Shown here one piece after another: positions 17,485 to 26,608 of a stretch of DNA of 64,000 nt; within the stretch, counting starts at the first letter, position 1, and each line of letters begins with the position of its first letter. Location of the stretch: NCBI RefSeq assembly GCF_004310285.1, contig NZ_SISF01000033.1:310001-374000 (forward strand), written 5' to 3'. The stretch comes from Agrobacterium cavarae (GTDB lineage: Bacteria; Pseudomonadota; Alphaproteobacteria; Rhizobiales; Rhizobiaceae). Below the pieces are notes generated by a model, which was not told the DNA's origin, did no database searches, and worked only from the letters and a program-made list of their open reading frames with translations. Position numbers and translations under genes: made by a program.

Positions 17485-18006
17485 TCAATCGTGATGGTGG
17501 TGGCCATGGCTACCGTGTCCATGATCCCCATGCCCGTGATCGCCATGGGAATGGCCGCCATGCGAATGCCCACCATGTGCATGATAGGCGCCGCGGGCCG
17601 GCTGGAAGGGTTCTTCCACATCCCGCACCGTTGCACCAAGGCCCTCCAGCATGGCACGGATGACGTGATCGCGCAGGATGAGAATACGATCCTCCTCGAT
17701 CTGCGCCGAGAGGTGGCGATTACCGAGATGCCAGGCAAGCTCGATCAGATGCAGCGGGCTCTTTGCGGTGATCTCAAACAGCTTCTCATTGGCTGCGCGC
17801 ACCTCCACAAGGTCGCCATTTTCGACGACCAGCAGATCGCCATGGGCAAACAGCACGGCTTCCTTCAAGTCCAGCATGACCATCTCGTCATTCTGGAGAT
17901 GCAACAACTTGCGTCTCAAATGTCGCTGGTCATGGGCAAGGGTGACATAGCCGCTCGGCTCATCGGCGTGTGTGCCTGCGGGGAGATAGGATTGAACACG
18001 TAACAT
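17485..18006 (-). CDS. ureE: urease nickel metallochaperone UreE with histidine tail
   Basis: 173 aa. The N-terminal peptide-binding domain is followed by the metal-binding domain (about 75-140, with GNRHLSAQI containing the conserved nickel-site His of the dimer). The last 32 residues hold 15 His with Gly/Ser/Asp spacing, a strong nickel-storage tail as in Klebsiella UreE. It is the first gene of the ureEFG block. About 200 bp upstream of its start lies a palindromic repeat and then the diguanylate cyclase gene, so this block is separated from ureC by 6.4 kb. Confidence 0.95.
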   Translation of the reverse strand: MLRVQSYLPAGTHADEPSGYVTLAHDQRHLRRKLLHLQNDEMVMLDLKEAVLFAHGDLLVVENGDLVEVRAANEKLFEITAKSPLHLIELAWHLGNRHLSAQIEEDRILILRDHVIRAMLEGLGATVRDVEEPFQPARGAYHAHGGHSHGGHSHGDHGHGDHGHGSHGHHHHD

Positions 18007-18077
18007 GGAGTTGTCCGGCCTGACTGTAATGCTTCAAGCAATGAGTCTTGCCGGATGGGATGGGGGATTGCAAGCCG

Positions 18078-18140
18078 CTACAGCATCGGCCCGAAAATCG
18101 GGATTGATTTTCGCAGACGCACGATGCGTGAATTCAAATA
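18078..18140 (+). repeat. RIME-like mosaic repeat (copy A, partial)
   Basis: CTACAGCATCGGCCCGAAAA begins a segment with an AAAATCG/CGATTTT-type palindrome and ends near GCACGATGCGTGAATTCAA. It matches the left module of the copies at 55757 and 57970; the right module (GAGCGCC...GGCGCTC) is degraded here. It sits upstream of ureE. Confidence 0.75.
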
Positions 18141-18205
18141 GCCAACGCCTCCAGCGAGCACAAATGCGCCTCATAGAATGACGGCGACACCGGGGTCCCT
18201 TCGGC

Positions 18206-19039
18206 TCAGGAGGCCGCCTGGAGTGCCATGCCAACTGTCTCGTTGCGTTCCACACGGGCAAATCCATCGCTATGGCAAAGGCGATTGCGCCCGGCGGCCT
18301 TGGCAATATAGAGCGCCTTGTCGGCCAAGGCGAAAGTATCGTGTTTCGATCGCGACGGCTCGATTTCGGCAATGCCGACGGACACCGTCGTCTGCAGCAG
18401 ATTGCCTTCGAAATTGACGGAAAGACAGGCAACACGGACTCGCGCCATTTCGATCAGCGCGACGCGATCCTTGCGCTCTCCGCCACAGACGATCACGCCG
18501 AACTCTTCGCCGCCGAGCCTTGCGACACAGTGGAAATCGCCGAACACATCCTCGATTGCCCGGGCAACGCGCTTGATCACCAGATCGCCAGCGCTGTGGC
18601 CGAAATTATCGTTGATCGACTTGAAGCGGTCGAGATCGAAGATAGCAAGCGAGGCGTTGTTCTGAATGTCTTCGAACGCCTGGTTGAACGCGCGGCGATT
18701 GGCCAGGCCCGAGAGCGTATCGGTGCGGCTCAGCCGCTCAAACTCCGCCTGCGATTCCCGCAACTGGCGGATCGCCTTGGCAAGAACCGTGCAGAGAATT
18801 CCGGCGACCAGGCCGCCGACGATCCAGCCCATGGCGATACTGTAGGAAACAGCTTCCGCAAGCGGAACGGGAAGAAGCCCCAGCGCAGAACCGATCAAAA
18901 TGACGGCCAGACTGATCACGATGGACAAGGATATGGAGATGAACACCATTTTCATCGCAAAGCTTCGCAGCGTCTGGCCCCGGCCTTGATCGCTGAGGCT
19001 CATATCGAGCGAGATAAACTTTGCGAACCCGTCAGCCAT
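18206..19039 (-). CDS. membrane-anchored GGDEF diguanylate cyclase
   Basis: About 277 aa. Two hydrophobic helices (about residues 30-52 and 58-85) are followed by a GGDEF domain (about 105-262) with RTDTLSGLANRRAF, FDLDRFKSINDNFGHSAGD and the active-site loop ARLGGEEFGV. The GGEEF is intact, so it should make cyclic di-GMP. The RxxD inhibitory site five residues upstream is not present. The start at 19039 is preferred because GGAGGTAAGAGG lies just upstream; an ATG at 19063 is also in frame. It lies within the segment that splits the urease genes. Confidence 0.88.
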   Translation of the reverse strand: MADGFAKFISLDMSLSDQGRGQTLRSFAMKMVFISISLSIVISLAVILIGSALGLLPVPLAEAVSYSIAMGWIVGGLVAGILCTVLAKAIRQLRESQAEFERLSRTDTLSGLANRRAFNQAFEDIQNNASLAIFDLDRFKSINDNFGHSAGDLVIKRVARAIEDVFGDFHCVARLGGEEFGVIVCGGERKDRVALIEMARVRVACLSVNFEGNLLQTTVSVGIAEIEPSRSKHDTFALADKALYIAKAAGRNRLCHSDGFARVERNETVGMALQAAS

Positions 19040-19381
19040 CAGCCTCTTACCTCCATAAGGCAACCGATAAGCAGAAAAGGTTGCGACATCTTCAATAGAA
19101 CAAGTAAAAGTTTAAGCTAGTTTTATGCATGTGCGGTCGTGGTGAAATTAATCGCATATGTGCTTAAACAAGGATGACCTTAAGCTTGTCATTCCCCACG
19201 GGCATGAACGGCGAAGCAGCAGGAATGATCCGCAGAATTCTCATGAAAATGCTGTCGGGCGCCTCCGCTTTGCCGCACGCGGCCCCAGTTCTGCTTTGGT
19301 GTCGTTATCCCCCAGATTTCCGTATGACAGCGTCCGAGGGCTTTTCGCGGCATGCTCTCAAAGAACGAAGAGAGCCAGATC
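19040..19381. other. 342-bp intergenic region between the dctD-like and GGDEF genes
   Basis: No supported gene or clear structure. Both flanking genes are on the minus strand, so this must hold the promoter of the GGDEF gene and any terminator of the dctBD pair; neither was recognisable. The 19080-19170 part is AT-rich. Confidence 0.4.
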
Positions 19382-20704
19382 CTAGCTCTCATCCCGAGAT
19401 TTTCGGAAAGAGGATGGGGAGATACCAAGGCGCTGCAAACGCGCATACAGGCTCCGTCGTGGAAGTTTCAACGCCTCGGCAACAGCCGTAGCGTCACCGC
19501 CATGGTTTTGAAGTGCCTGGGTGAGAACGCTCGTTTCGAAAGCATCCATCTGCTCCACCAGGCCCAACCTTGTCGACAGGCCTTGGCGCGGTGACGCAAG
19601 GCCAAGCGCGATCTGCGTTGCATAGTTGCGCAATTCACGGACATTGCCCGCCCATTCGTTGCTGAGCAGAAACGCCTCGATCTCGCCATCGATCTGCGGG
19701 CTGGGAAGCCCATGCCGACGCGCCGCGTCCTCTAAAAACACGTGGAAGAGGATGGCGATATCCCCCTGCCGCTGGCGCAGAGGCGGCACACCGATGCGCA
19801 CGGTCTCGAGGTGATACAACAGGTCCTTGCGAAAGCCCGCCCTTTCGTCATCACCGGCAAGATGTTTGCGTGTCAGGGTGGTGATGATCCGGATATCCAC
19901 GGGCATCGTCCCGCCACTGGGATTGGGCATTTCGCGGCTTTCCGCCACGCCCAGCATTCGCCCCTGCATCAGGGCAGACATGGTCTCCGCCCCATCCAGA
20001 AACAGCGTTCCGCGCTGGGCCTCGGCAATCAGCCCACGTCGCAGGCGCGTCCCGAACAGCGTCTCGTCAACCATCGCATCAGAGATCGACGCGCAATCGA
20101 CGCGGATGAAGGGGCGCCCACGTCGCGCGCTCCCCTGGTGCAACAGTCTGGCAATCAGCTCCTTGCCGGTGCCAGTCTCGCCTTCGATCAGAACATTAAC
20201 GTCCGTTGGCGCGACCCGTTCGACCAGGTCCCGCAACTGCACCATCGCCGGTGTCTGGCCAAGCAGCGGCGATGTCAGTTCCGCTTCCAGGGCCGCCTGG
20301 CGCAGCCGCCGATTGTCGACGACGAGGCGGCGGGTTTCGAGCGCCCGCCGGACGGAGGCGATCAGATGGTCCGTCATGAACGGCTTTGCCACGAAGTCGA
20401 AAGCGCCCCGCTTCAGGGCAGCCACTGCCATGGCGATATCGCCGTGGCCCGTCATCAGGATGACCGGCAATTCCCGGTCTCGCGCCAGAATGGCATCGAA
20501 CAGGTCGTTGCCATCCAACCGCGGCATGCGAAGATCGGTGACGACGACACCGGGCAGCGTCGTGGAGAGGCTGGCGAGCGCCGATTTCCCATCGTCATGC
20601 ACTTCCACCTCCAACCCGGCGATGGCGAAGCTGTCCGCCAATGCTGCACGAAAGGCGAGGTTGTCTTCAACCAGCAGAATCTTCTCCGGTGCGTTCTGCG
20701 TCAT
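19382..20704 (-). CDS. DctD-like response regulator lacking the sigma-54 contact loop
   Basis: 440 aa. The receiver domain (7-120) has phospho-acceptor D57 in TDLRMP and K107 in AKPF. An AAA+ domain (about 145-375) has Walker A GETGTGKE (175-182) and ends with a Fis-type HTH (DATAVAEALKLPRRSLYARL). The GAFTGA loop expected after ETLFG is missing (ETLFGTRLRRGLIAEAQRG), and the Walker B motif reads LFLDGAE, with Gly instead of the catalytic Glu. It therefore probably does not act as a canonical sigma-54 activator. It overlaps the kinase gene in ATGA and likely controls the adjacent kgtP-like permease gene (inference). Confidence 0.88.
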   Translation of the reverse strand: MTQNAPEKILLVEDNLAFRAALADSFAIAGLEVEVHDDGKSALASLSTTLPGVVVTDLRMPRLDGNDLFDAILARDRELPVILMTGHGDIAMAVAALKRGAFDFVAKPFMTDHLIASVRRALETRRLVVDNRRLRQAALEAELTSPLLGQTPAMVQLRDLVERVAPTDVNVLIEGETGTGKELIARLLHQGSARRGRPFIRVDCASISDAMVDETLFGTRLRRGLIAEAQRGTLFLDGAETMSALMQGRMLGVAESREMPNPSGGTMPVDIRIITTLTRKHLAGDDERAGFRKDLLYHLETVRIGVPPLRQRQGDIAILFHVFLEDAARRHGLPSPQIDGEIEAFLLSNEWAGNVRELRNYATQIALGLASPRQGLSTRLGLVEQMDAFETSVLTQALQNHGGDATAVAEALKLPRRSLYARLQRLGISPSSFRKSRDES

Positions 20705-22470
20705 GCCGCCCTCATCGTCACAGTAAAGGCCGCGCCCCCAAGCGCCGACGCCGTAATGGTGAGAGAACCGCCGAGATCCTTCATGATGTCTTGGGCAATG
20801 CCGAGACCGAGCCCAAGACCATTGGGCTTGCCGGTGACGAAGGGCTCGAAGACTTGCTTGCCAAGCTGTGGATCGATGCCGGGGCCGTTATCGGCAACCG
20901 TCAGGCAAATCATGCCCTCTTCACGCTCCACGGTGATCGCAATCTCTGGATCGGGATGTCCCTCCAGCGCATCCATGGCGTTCTGCAGCAGATTGACGAC
21001 AACCTGTTCGAGCGGCACACGCTTGCCCAGCACAGTTGGTTGACCGCCTGGCGGCAAAGTCAGGCGAATGCCCGCCCTGCGGATACGATCTTCCATCAAC
21101 AGCATGGCGCCGGCGATCATCTCGTCCAATGGCTCTTCGCCGATCTGCCCCTCCCCCTTGCGGGCAAAACCGCGCATTTCCTGCGTTAGCGTGCCGATCC
21201 GCTCCGTCATCGCAATCATCGTGCCGAGGCTGTCGCGAACACGCTCGCTGCGGCTGGCGGCAAGATGGTGCAGCGCATTTTCCGACAGGGTGCGAATAGT
21301 GGCAACCGGCTGATTGATTTCATGCATGAGGCCAGCGGTGATGGAGCCGACGGAGGCGAGCCGATTGGCCTGTGCCAGCTCCTCGCGCGCCTCCCGATAA
21401 CGCTGATCGGCAATTGCCCGATAGCCCATTTCTTCACGCAGCTGCGCCGTTCTTTCAGCGACCGCCGCCTCGAGGCTACGCCGCTCCGCAGCACGCCTTG
21501 CGGTGCGATTGGCCTGCCACCAGACGGCGAAACCGGCGAGAAGCAGAAGCGGCAGGATGGCAAGCGTGGCAAACGTCGCTCGCCGGTCCGCGGCGATACG
21601 CGCTTGCCGCGTATTGAGAAGATGCAGGATGCGAAGATCCGTTCCGGCAATGGGAAGTGCGGCATAGACCATGTCAGCGCCCTCAGCCGTCTCGATATGA
21701 TCCGGACCGGCAAACCGATAATTGCCCGGCTCCAACTTTGCATCGCCATACTGGCTGATCGCATCGATACGCTGGCGAACGGCGGTTGGCAGCGGCGCCA
21801 GCGTTGTCAAAATCTGGTCCTTGTCGGGTGCCGCCAGAATGATGCCGTTGGCATCGACGATCAGCGTGCGCCCCGGATCACCGGCCCAGATGGAGGAAAG
21901 CGCACCGAACTCGTATTTGACGACGACGACGCCGGATGCCGCATCATTTTGGCCGACGCGCCGCGCCAGAAACAATCCCGCCTGACGGGTGAGTAAGCCG
22001 GCACCATAATACTCCGCCTTCCCGTCGCGCATGGCGCCGGAGAAATAGGGCCGGAAGCCGAAATCCTGCCCGACGAAGCTGCTGTCATCGCTGGCATTGG
22101 AAGCGGCAACGGCAACGCCGTTTCGATTGATCAGATAGATATAGGAGGCTCCGGTCTCTCGCACGAGAGAGCCAAACTTGTCGCTGAGCCGCGCTGCCGT
22201 CTGAGCATTCCTAGTCGAGAGAACATCGACCAGATCGCCATATTCGCCCAGAACGATCGGCATGAGCCGAAAACGGGCAAGTTCGCTGTCAATCAGCAGG
22301 CTGTGCTGGCGCACCAGCAACTCCGCCTCTTCGGCCAGTTGCTGCGCCGCTTGCCGACGCGACCAGAGTGACGCTCCGCTCCAGACGAGAGCGATAGCGG
22401 CCAGGACGAGCAGCACCAGCACGACGATTTGCAGACGAGGTTTCACTGACATCTGTGCAGGATATTGCAC
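20701..22470 (-). CDS. DctB-like sensor histidine kinase
   Basis: 589 aa. Two membrane helices (about 14-36 and 308-328) flank a double-Cache periplasmic sensor (about 40-300) of the C4-dicarboxylate-sensor type. Then come a coiled linker, a DHp domain with H383 in AGLMHEINQPVATIR, and an HATPase domain with NLLQNAMDAL, VADNGPGI and GLGLGLGIA. It should phosphorylate the regulator encoded immediately downstream. The start is uncertain: GTG at 22470 or ATG at 22452; neither has a strong ribosome-binding site. The neighbouring permease suggests it senses a dicarboxylate such as 2-oxoglutarate. Confidence 0.9.
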   Translation of the reverse strand: MQYPAQMSVKPRLQIVVLVLLVLAAIALVWSGASLWSRRQAAQQLAEEAELLVRQHSLLIDSELARFRLMPIVLGEYGDLVDVLSTRNAQTAARLSDKFGSLVRETGASYIYLINRNGVAVAASNASDDSSFVGQDFGFRPYFSGAMRDGKAEYYGAGLLTRQAGLFLARRVGQNDAASGVVVVKYEFGALSSIWAGDPGRTLIVDANGIILAAPDKDQILTTLAPLPTAVRQRIDAISQYGDAKLEPGNYRFAGPDHIETAEGADMVYAALPIAGTDLRILHLLNTRQARIAADRRATFATLAILPLLLLAGFAVWWQANRTARRAAERRSLEAAVAERTAQLREEMGYRAIADQRYREAREELAQANRLASVGSITAGLMHEINQPVATIRTLSENALHHLAASRSERVRDSLGTMIAMTERIGTLTQEMRGFARKGEGQIGEEPLDEMIAGAMLLMEDRIRRAGIRLTLPPGGQPTVLGKRVPLEQVVVNLLQNAMDALEGHPDPEIAITVEREEGMICLTVADNGPGIDPQLGKQVFEPFVTGKPNGLGLGLGIAQDIMKDLGGSLTITASALGGAAFTVTMRAA

Positions 22471-22815
22471 GATCTATCAGAATGCCATGCATAAATCAGC
22501 ACAAATTTCTTTCGCAGTACGCGGATAAATTTTGAAAAAATAATAAAATTCAATAGCTTGACCAAAGAGCAACAAAACCTTCACACGTCGACCGCCCCTC
22601 CCGCAGATTGCATGAAGAGGACGCGCCGTCGGGAGGATGGCCCAACAGCTAAAAATCAACGGCCATGTGCTGATCAGCAACCACGCTTTAAGCGGGACAA
22701 TCGCTGGTCACTCTAAGGGAAGACCCAAGCCCCAAGCCGCGCGTCACGATCTTGGCCCTGCCTGGAAGAATGCACCGGGCGTCTTTGTAAAACTTGACCA
22801 AGGGAGGGTCTGAGT
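22471..22815. promoter_or_regulatory. divergent promoter region of the dctB-like and kgtP-like genes
   Basis: 345 bp without a gene. The part next to the kinase gene is AT-rich (22490-22560). I looked for a -24/-12 sigma-54 promoter (GG-N10-GC) on both strands and found no good match, in line with the missing GAFTGA loop of the regulator. No clear operator palindrome was recognised. Confidence 0.5.
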
Positions 22816-24141
22816 GTGTTGATCGAGACCGGAAATACTGTCACCCAGGGAAGCGCCGCGCAGTCGGCGGACCGCAAGCACCGCCTGAAATCGATTATCG
22901 GCGGCTCGACGGGCAATCTCGTCGAATGGTTCGACTGGTATGTCTATGCCGCCTTTGCGCTTTACTTCGCACCGCACTTCTTTCCCGCAGGCGATCAGAC
23001 CGCACAGCTTCTCAATTCCGCAGCCGTCTTCGCCGTCGGCTTCGTGATGCGCCCTGTCGGCGCATGGATCATGGGCCTTTATGCCGACCGTCATGGCCGC
23101 AAGTCCGGTCTGGCACTTTCGGTAACCCTCATGTGCCTGGGCTCGCTGATCATCGCTCTGACGCCCGACTACAACACGATCGGCGTGGCCGCGCCCACAC
23201 TTCTCGTCATCGCCCGCCTGTTGCAAGGTCTTTCCGTCGGCGGCGAATATGGCGCCTCTGCCACCTATCTTTCCGAGATGGCCGGCAAGGAACGCCGCGG
23301 CTTCTTCTCCTCCTTCCAGTATGTGACGCTGATCTCGGGCCAGCTCCTGGCGATCGCCGTCCTCATCATCCTGCAGAACGTCATGAGCACGGAAGATCTG
23401 AATGCCTGGGGCTGGCGCATCCCGTTCTTTGTCGGTGCGGCACTGGCCGTGGTGGTCTTCTGGCTGCGTCGTGGCCTTGCAGAAACCGAAAGCTTCAAGA
23501 ATGCCAAGGCTGAAGGCAAGCCGAAGTCTGGCTTCTGGCAGCTTCTGACCAAGCATCCGAAAGAGACCGCGCTCGTCATGCTGCTGACCGCAGGCGGCAC
23601 CTTGGCCTTCTACGCCTACTCGATCTACATGCAGAAATTCCTCGTCAACACCTCCGGCTTCTCGCGCGAAGTTGCCAGCGAGATCAATGCCATCACGCTC
23701 CTCATCTTCATGCTGCTGCAGCCAATCGCGGGCGGATTGTCCGACAAGATCGGCCGCAAACCCCTGATGATCGCATTCGGCGTGATGGGCGTTCTTTTCA
23801 CCTACCCGATCTTCTCGGCCCTGGAGCACACCAAGGACCCGCTGATTGCCGGACTGCTGGTCATGGCCGCACTGGTGATCGTGACGGGCTACACCTCGAT
23901 CAACGCGGTGGTCAAAGCGGAACTCTTCCCCGCCCATATCCGCGCACTCGGCGTTGCTCTCCCTTACGCGCTCGCCAACACGCTCTTCGGCGGTACCGCG
24001 GAGTTCGTCGCACTGCGCTTCAAGAGCGCCGGCTGGGAACAGGGCTTCTACTGGTACGTCACCGCCATGATCGGCGTGTCGCTTGTCGTCTACCTGTTCA
24101 TGCGCGATACCAGCAAGCAGAGCGAGATCATCGAAGACTAA
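22816..24141 (+). CDS. MFS permease of the metabolite:H+ symporter family, KgtP-like
   Basis: 441 aa with twelve predicted helices. GGSTGNLVEWFDWYVYA is the MHS-family first helix, and PVGAWIMGLYADRHGRKSGL and GLSDKIGRKPLM are the two cytoplasmic loop motifs. The LLQGLSVGGEYGASATYLSEMA segment is characteristic of KgtP/ProP/ShiA relatives. 2-Oxoglutarate is the likely substrate given the DctBD-like system encoded divergently. The start is GTG with AGGGAGGG seven bases before it. A strong hairpin terminator follows at 24183. Confidence 0.87.
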   Translation: MLIETGNTVTQGSAAQSADRKHRLKSIIGGSTGNLVEWFDWYVYAAFALYFAPHFFPAGDQTAQLLNSAAVFAVGFVMRPVGAWIMGLYADRHGRKSGLALSVTLMCLGSLIIALTPDYNTIGVAAPTLLVIARLLQGLSVGGEYGASATYLSEMAGKERRGFFSSFQYVTLISGQLLAIAVLIILQNVMSTEDLNAWGWRIPFFVGAALAVVVFWLRRGLAETESFKNAKAEGKPKSGFWQLLTKHPKETALVMLLTAGGTLAFYAYSIYMQKFLVNTSGFSREVASEINAITLLIFMLLQPIAGGLSDKIGRKPLMIAFGVMGVLFTYPIFSALEHTKDPLIAGLLVMAALVIVTGYTSINAVVKAELFPAHIRALGVALPYALANTLFGGTAEFVALRFKSAGWEQGFYWYVTAMIGVSLVVYLFMRDTSKQSEIIED

Positions 24142-24182
24142 AAGACCCTCATCAGGGGTCTGCAATCGATGACAGATTGAAT

Positions 24183-24216
24183 GCGGGCGCCGTCTTCGGA
24201 CGGCGCCCGCTTCATT
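24183..24216 (+). terminator. hairpin terminator with UUCG tetraloop after the kgtP-like gene
   Basis: GCGGGCGCCGTC and GACGGCGCCCGC pair perfectly (12 bp) around TTCG, a C(UUCG)G tetraloop, followed by TTCATT. A smaller hairpin (GACCCTCATCAGGGGTC) lies just upstream at 24146-24162. Confidence 0.75.
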
Positions 24217-24370
24217 GTGGGTAGACGAATTCTCGTAACTGACGTCAGTATCGCAAAAGCACAACGCATCATTTCAAACACGTGCGCCCCTCGCCGATCC
24301 GCCGACGGAGCGGAGACGGCGCTAAGGCGACGATCGCGCAGTTATGCGGACCGTTTGAAAAAGCCCGATA

Positions 24371-26080
24371 TCAGAACAGGAAGTAGCGCTGCGCCATGGG
24401 CAGAACCGTTGCCGGTTCGCAGGTCAGCAACTCGCCGTCGGCGCGCACTTCATAGGTCTCCGGGTCCACCTCGATATGCGGGGTCAGCGTGTTGTGGATC
24501 ATCGAGGCCTTCGAGATGCCACCACGGACATCCTTCACCGCCACCAGCTTTTTCGCCACGCCGAGACGCTGTGCCAACCCGCCATCGAGCGAGGCCTGCG
24601 AGACGAAGGTGACGGAGGAGTTGGTGCGCAGCTTGCCGTAAGCTGCAAACATCGGCCGGTAATGCATTGGCTGCGGCGTGGGAATGGAGGCGTTCGGGTC
24701 GCCCATGGGTGCCGCCGCAATCGAACCGCCGAGCAGCACCATTTCCGGCTTCACGCCGAAGAAGGCCGGGGACCACAGCACGAGGTCGGCGCGCTTGCCG
24801 ACTTCGACCGAACCGATCTCGTGGCTGACCCCATGGGCGATCGCCGGATTGATTGTGTATTTCGCGATGTAGCGACGAACCCGGAAATTGTCGTTCTCGC
24901 CCTTCTCATCCTTCAGGCGGCCGCGCTGACGCTTCATCTTGTCGGCCGTCTGCCAGGTGCGGATCGCCACCTCGCCGACACGGCCCATGGCCTGGCTGTC
25001 GGAAGAAATGATCGAGAAGGCGCCGATATCGTGCAAAATATCTTCCGCCGCGATGGTCTCCTTGCGGATGCGGCTTTCGGCAAAGGCGATGTCTTCAGGA
25101 ATGGACGGCGACAGATGGTGGCAGACCATCAGCATGTCGAGATGTTCCGCCAGCGTATTGACCGTATAGGGCCGTGTCGGGTTGGTGGAGGACGGAATGA
25201 CGTTGGGGTTGCCGCAGATCTTGATGATATCCGGCGCGTGACCGCCGCCTGCCCCTTCCGTATGGAACGCATGGATGGTGCGGCCCTTGATGGCGGCCAC
25301 CGTGTCTTCCACGAAGCCGCTTTCGTTCAGCGTATCGGTATGGATCATCACCTGCACGTCGAAGGCGTCGGCCACCGTCAGGCAGTTGTCGATGGCAGCC
25401 GGGGTCGTGCCCCAATCCTCGTGCAACTTCAGCGAGGAGGCGCCTGCCAGGATCATTTCTTCCAGCGGCTTCGGCAGCGAGGCATTACCCTTGCCGGCAA
25501 GTGCAAGATTCATTGGAAAGCCGTCGAAGCTTTCGATCATCCGTTCGATATGCCATGCACCGGTGCAGGTGGTGGCAAGCGTTCCATGCGCAGGGCCAGA
25601 ACCGCCGCCCAGCATGCAGGTCACACCGCTCATCAGCGCTTCTTCGATCTGCTGCGGGCAGATGTAGTGGATATGGGCGTCCATGCCGCCAGCGGTCAGG
25701 ATCTTGCCCTCACCTGCAATGGCTTCGGTCGAAGGGCCGACGATGATCGTCACGCCCGGCTGCGTATCCGGATTGCCCGCCTTGCCGATCGCGTGGATGC
25801 GCCCGTCCTTCAGGCCGACATCGGCCTTGTAGATGCCCGAATGATCGACGATCACCGCATTGGTGATGACGGTATCGACCGCACCCTCCGCACGGGTCGC
25901 CTGGCTCTGGCCCATGCCGTCACGAATGACCTTGCCACCACCGAACTTCACCTCTTCGCCATAGGTGGTGAAATCCTTTTCGATTTCGATGAACAGCTCC
26001 GTATCGGCCAGGCGCACCTTGTCGCCGGTGGTCGGGCCGAACATGCTGGCATAGGCGGCGCGGGAAATCTTGTAGGACAT
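24371..26080 (-). CDS. ureC: urease alpha subunit (catalytic)
   Basis: 569 aa, the family length. It hydrolyses urea to ammonia and carbamate. Nickel ligands are visible: H136 and H138 (GGMDAHIHYI), carbamylated K218 (GASSLKLHED), H247 and H273; the mobile flap is C320-H321-H322 (MVCHHLSPS). The start at 26080 gives the canonical MSYKISRAAYASMFGP, with GAGGGAG upstream; an in-frame ATG at 26134 would add an unusual 18-residue extension. It is the last gene of the first urease block; ureE should follow in relatives, but here the kgtP-like gene comes next in the opposite direction. Confidence 0.97.
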   Translation of the reverse strand: MSYKISRAAYASMFGPTTGDKVRLADTELFIEIEKDFTTYGEEVKFGGGKVIRDGMGQSQATRAEGAVDTVITNAVIVDHSGIYKADVGLKDGRIHAIGKAGNPDTQPGVTIIVGPSTEAIAGEGKILTAGGMDAHIHYICPQQIEEALMSGVTCMLGGGSGPAHGTLATTCTGAWHIERMIESFDGFPMNLALAGKGNASLPKPLEEMILAGASSLKLHEDWGTTPAAIDNCLTVADAFDVQVMIHTDTLNESGFVEDTVAAIKGRTIHAFHTEGAGGGHAPDIIKICGNPNVIPSSTNPTRPYTVNTLAEHLDMLMVCHHLSPSIPEDIAFAESRIRKETIAAEDILHDIGAFSIISSDSQAMGRVGEVAIRTWQTADKMKRQRGRLKDEKGENDNFRVRRYIAKYTINPAIAHGVSHEIGSVEVGKRADLVLWSPAFFGVKPEMVLLGGSIAAAPMGDPNASIPTPQPMHYRPMFAAYGKLRTNSSVTFVSQASLDGGLAQRLGVAKKLVAVKDVRGGISKASMIHNTLTPHIEVDPETYEVRADGELLTCEPATVLPMAQRYFLF

Positions 26081-26179
26081 GGGCGGTCTGGCTCCCTCAG
26101 AGGCGGAGAAGGCGATTGTTTTGATAAAGACCAAGGCGGCATCCGCCTGGGCCTCGTGACGTGTCTTGACAGATCCGTG

Positions 26180-26608
26180 CTACCAGAACTGTGCGGAAAG
26201 CGTCTTTAACTCCTGCGTCCGATCGCGGCTCATCTGCGCAAGGCAAGAGGCGACAAGCTGCGGCTCCATCGACCCGCCACGCGCCTGAAATCCCGCGAGT
26301 TCGCAATTGGCATCGCGGTAGGCGACCCAGGCGCGCTGCGCAGCAACCAGCGCGTCGACCGCGCCCTTGCCGTTCTCGTCAGCCGCCTTGTCGCGCTCGC
26401 CTAAAAGCTTGCGAAGCTTCTGGTACTCGACATTCAAGTCCTTGTCGGCCTTGTCGTAGTCTTCCCCGGCGCACTGGGTCATCTCCATCTGCGTCTGAGG
26501 GTCGGCGCAATTGACCTTTTTGTCCTGGGCAAACGCCGCGGTGGCGGCGCCGGAGCCGATAAGCAGAAAGAGCGAAACCAACGCGCTCAGATGCAACTGC
26601 GAGGCCAT
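26180..26608 (-). CDS. secreted LprI/DUF1311-like protein inside the urease operon
   Basis: 142 aa. A signal peptide ends near AAFAQD, followed by a DUF1311 / LprI N-terminal-like domain with four cysteines (NCADPQTQMEMTQCAGEDYD, RDANCELAG and VASCLAQMSRDRTQEL). LprI of Mycobacterium inhibits lysozyme; other members have no known role. The ATG at 26608 overlaps the ureB stop as TGATG, so it is translationally coupled to ureB. No link to nickel or urea chemistry can be read from the sequence. Confidence 0.85.
   Translation of the reverse strand: MASQLHLSALVSLFLLIGSGAATAAFAQDKKVNCADPQTQMEMTQCAGEDYDKADKDLNVEYQKLRKLLGERDKAADENGKGAVDALVAAQRAWVAYRDANCELAGFQARGGSMEPQLVASCLAQMSRDRTQELKTLSAQFW

Noticed and set aside
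22471..22815. Possible sigma-54 promoter for kgtP
   Set aside because: GG-N10-GC patterns were searched by eye on both strands; candidates had wrong spacing.
22744..24264. 506-codon minus-strand frame opposite the kgtP-like gene
   Set aside because: Antisense of a permease with clear MFS motifs; the His/Asp/Glu-rich translation is typical of shadow frames.
24476..26209. 577-codon plus-strand frame opposite ureC
   Set aside because: Antisense of a textbook urease alpha subunit.
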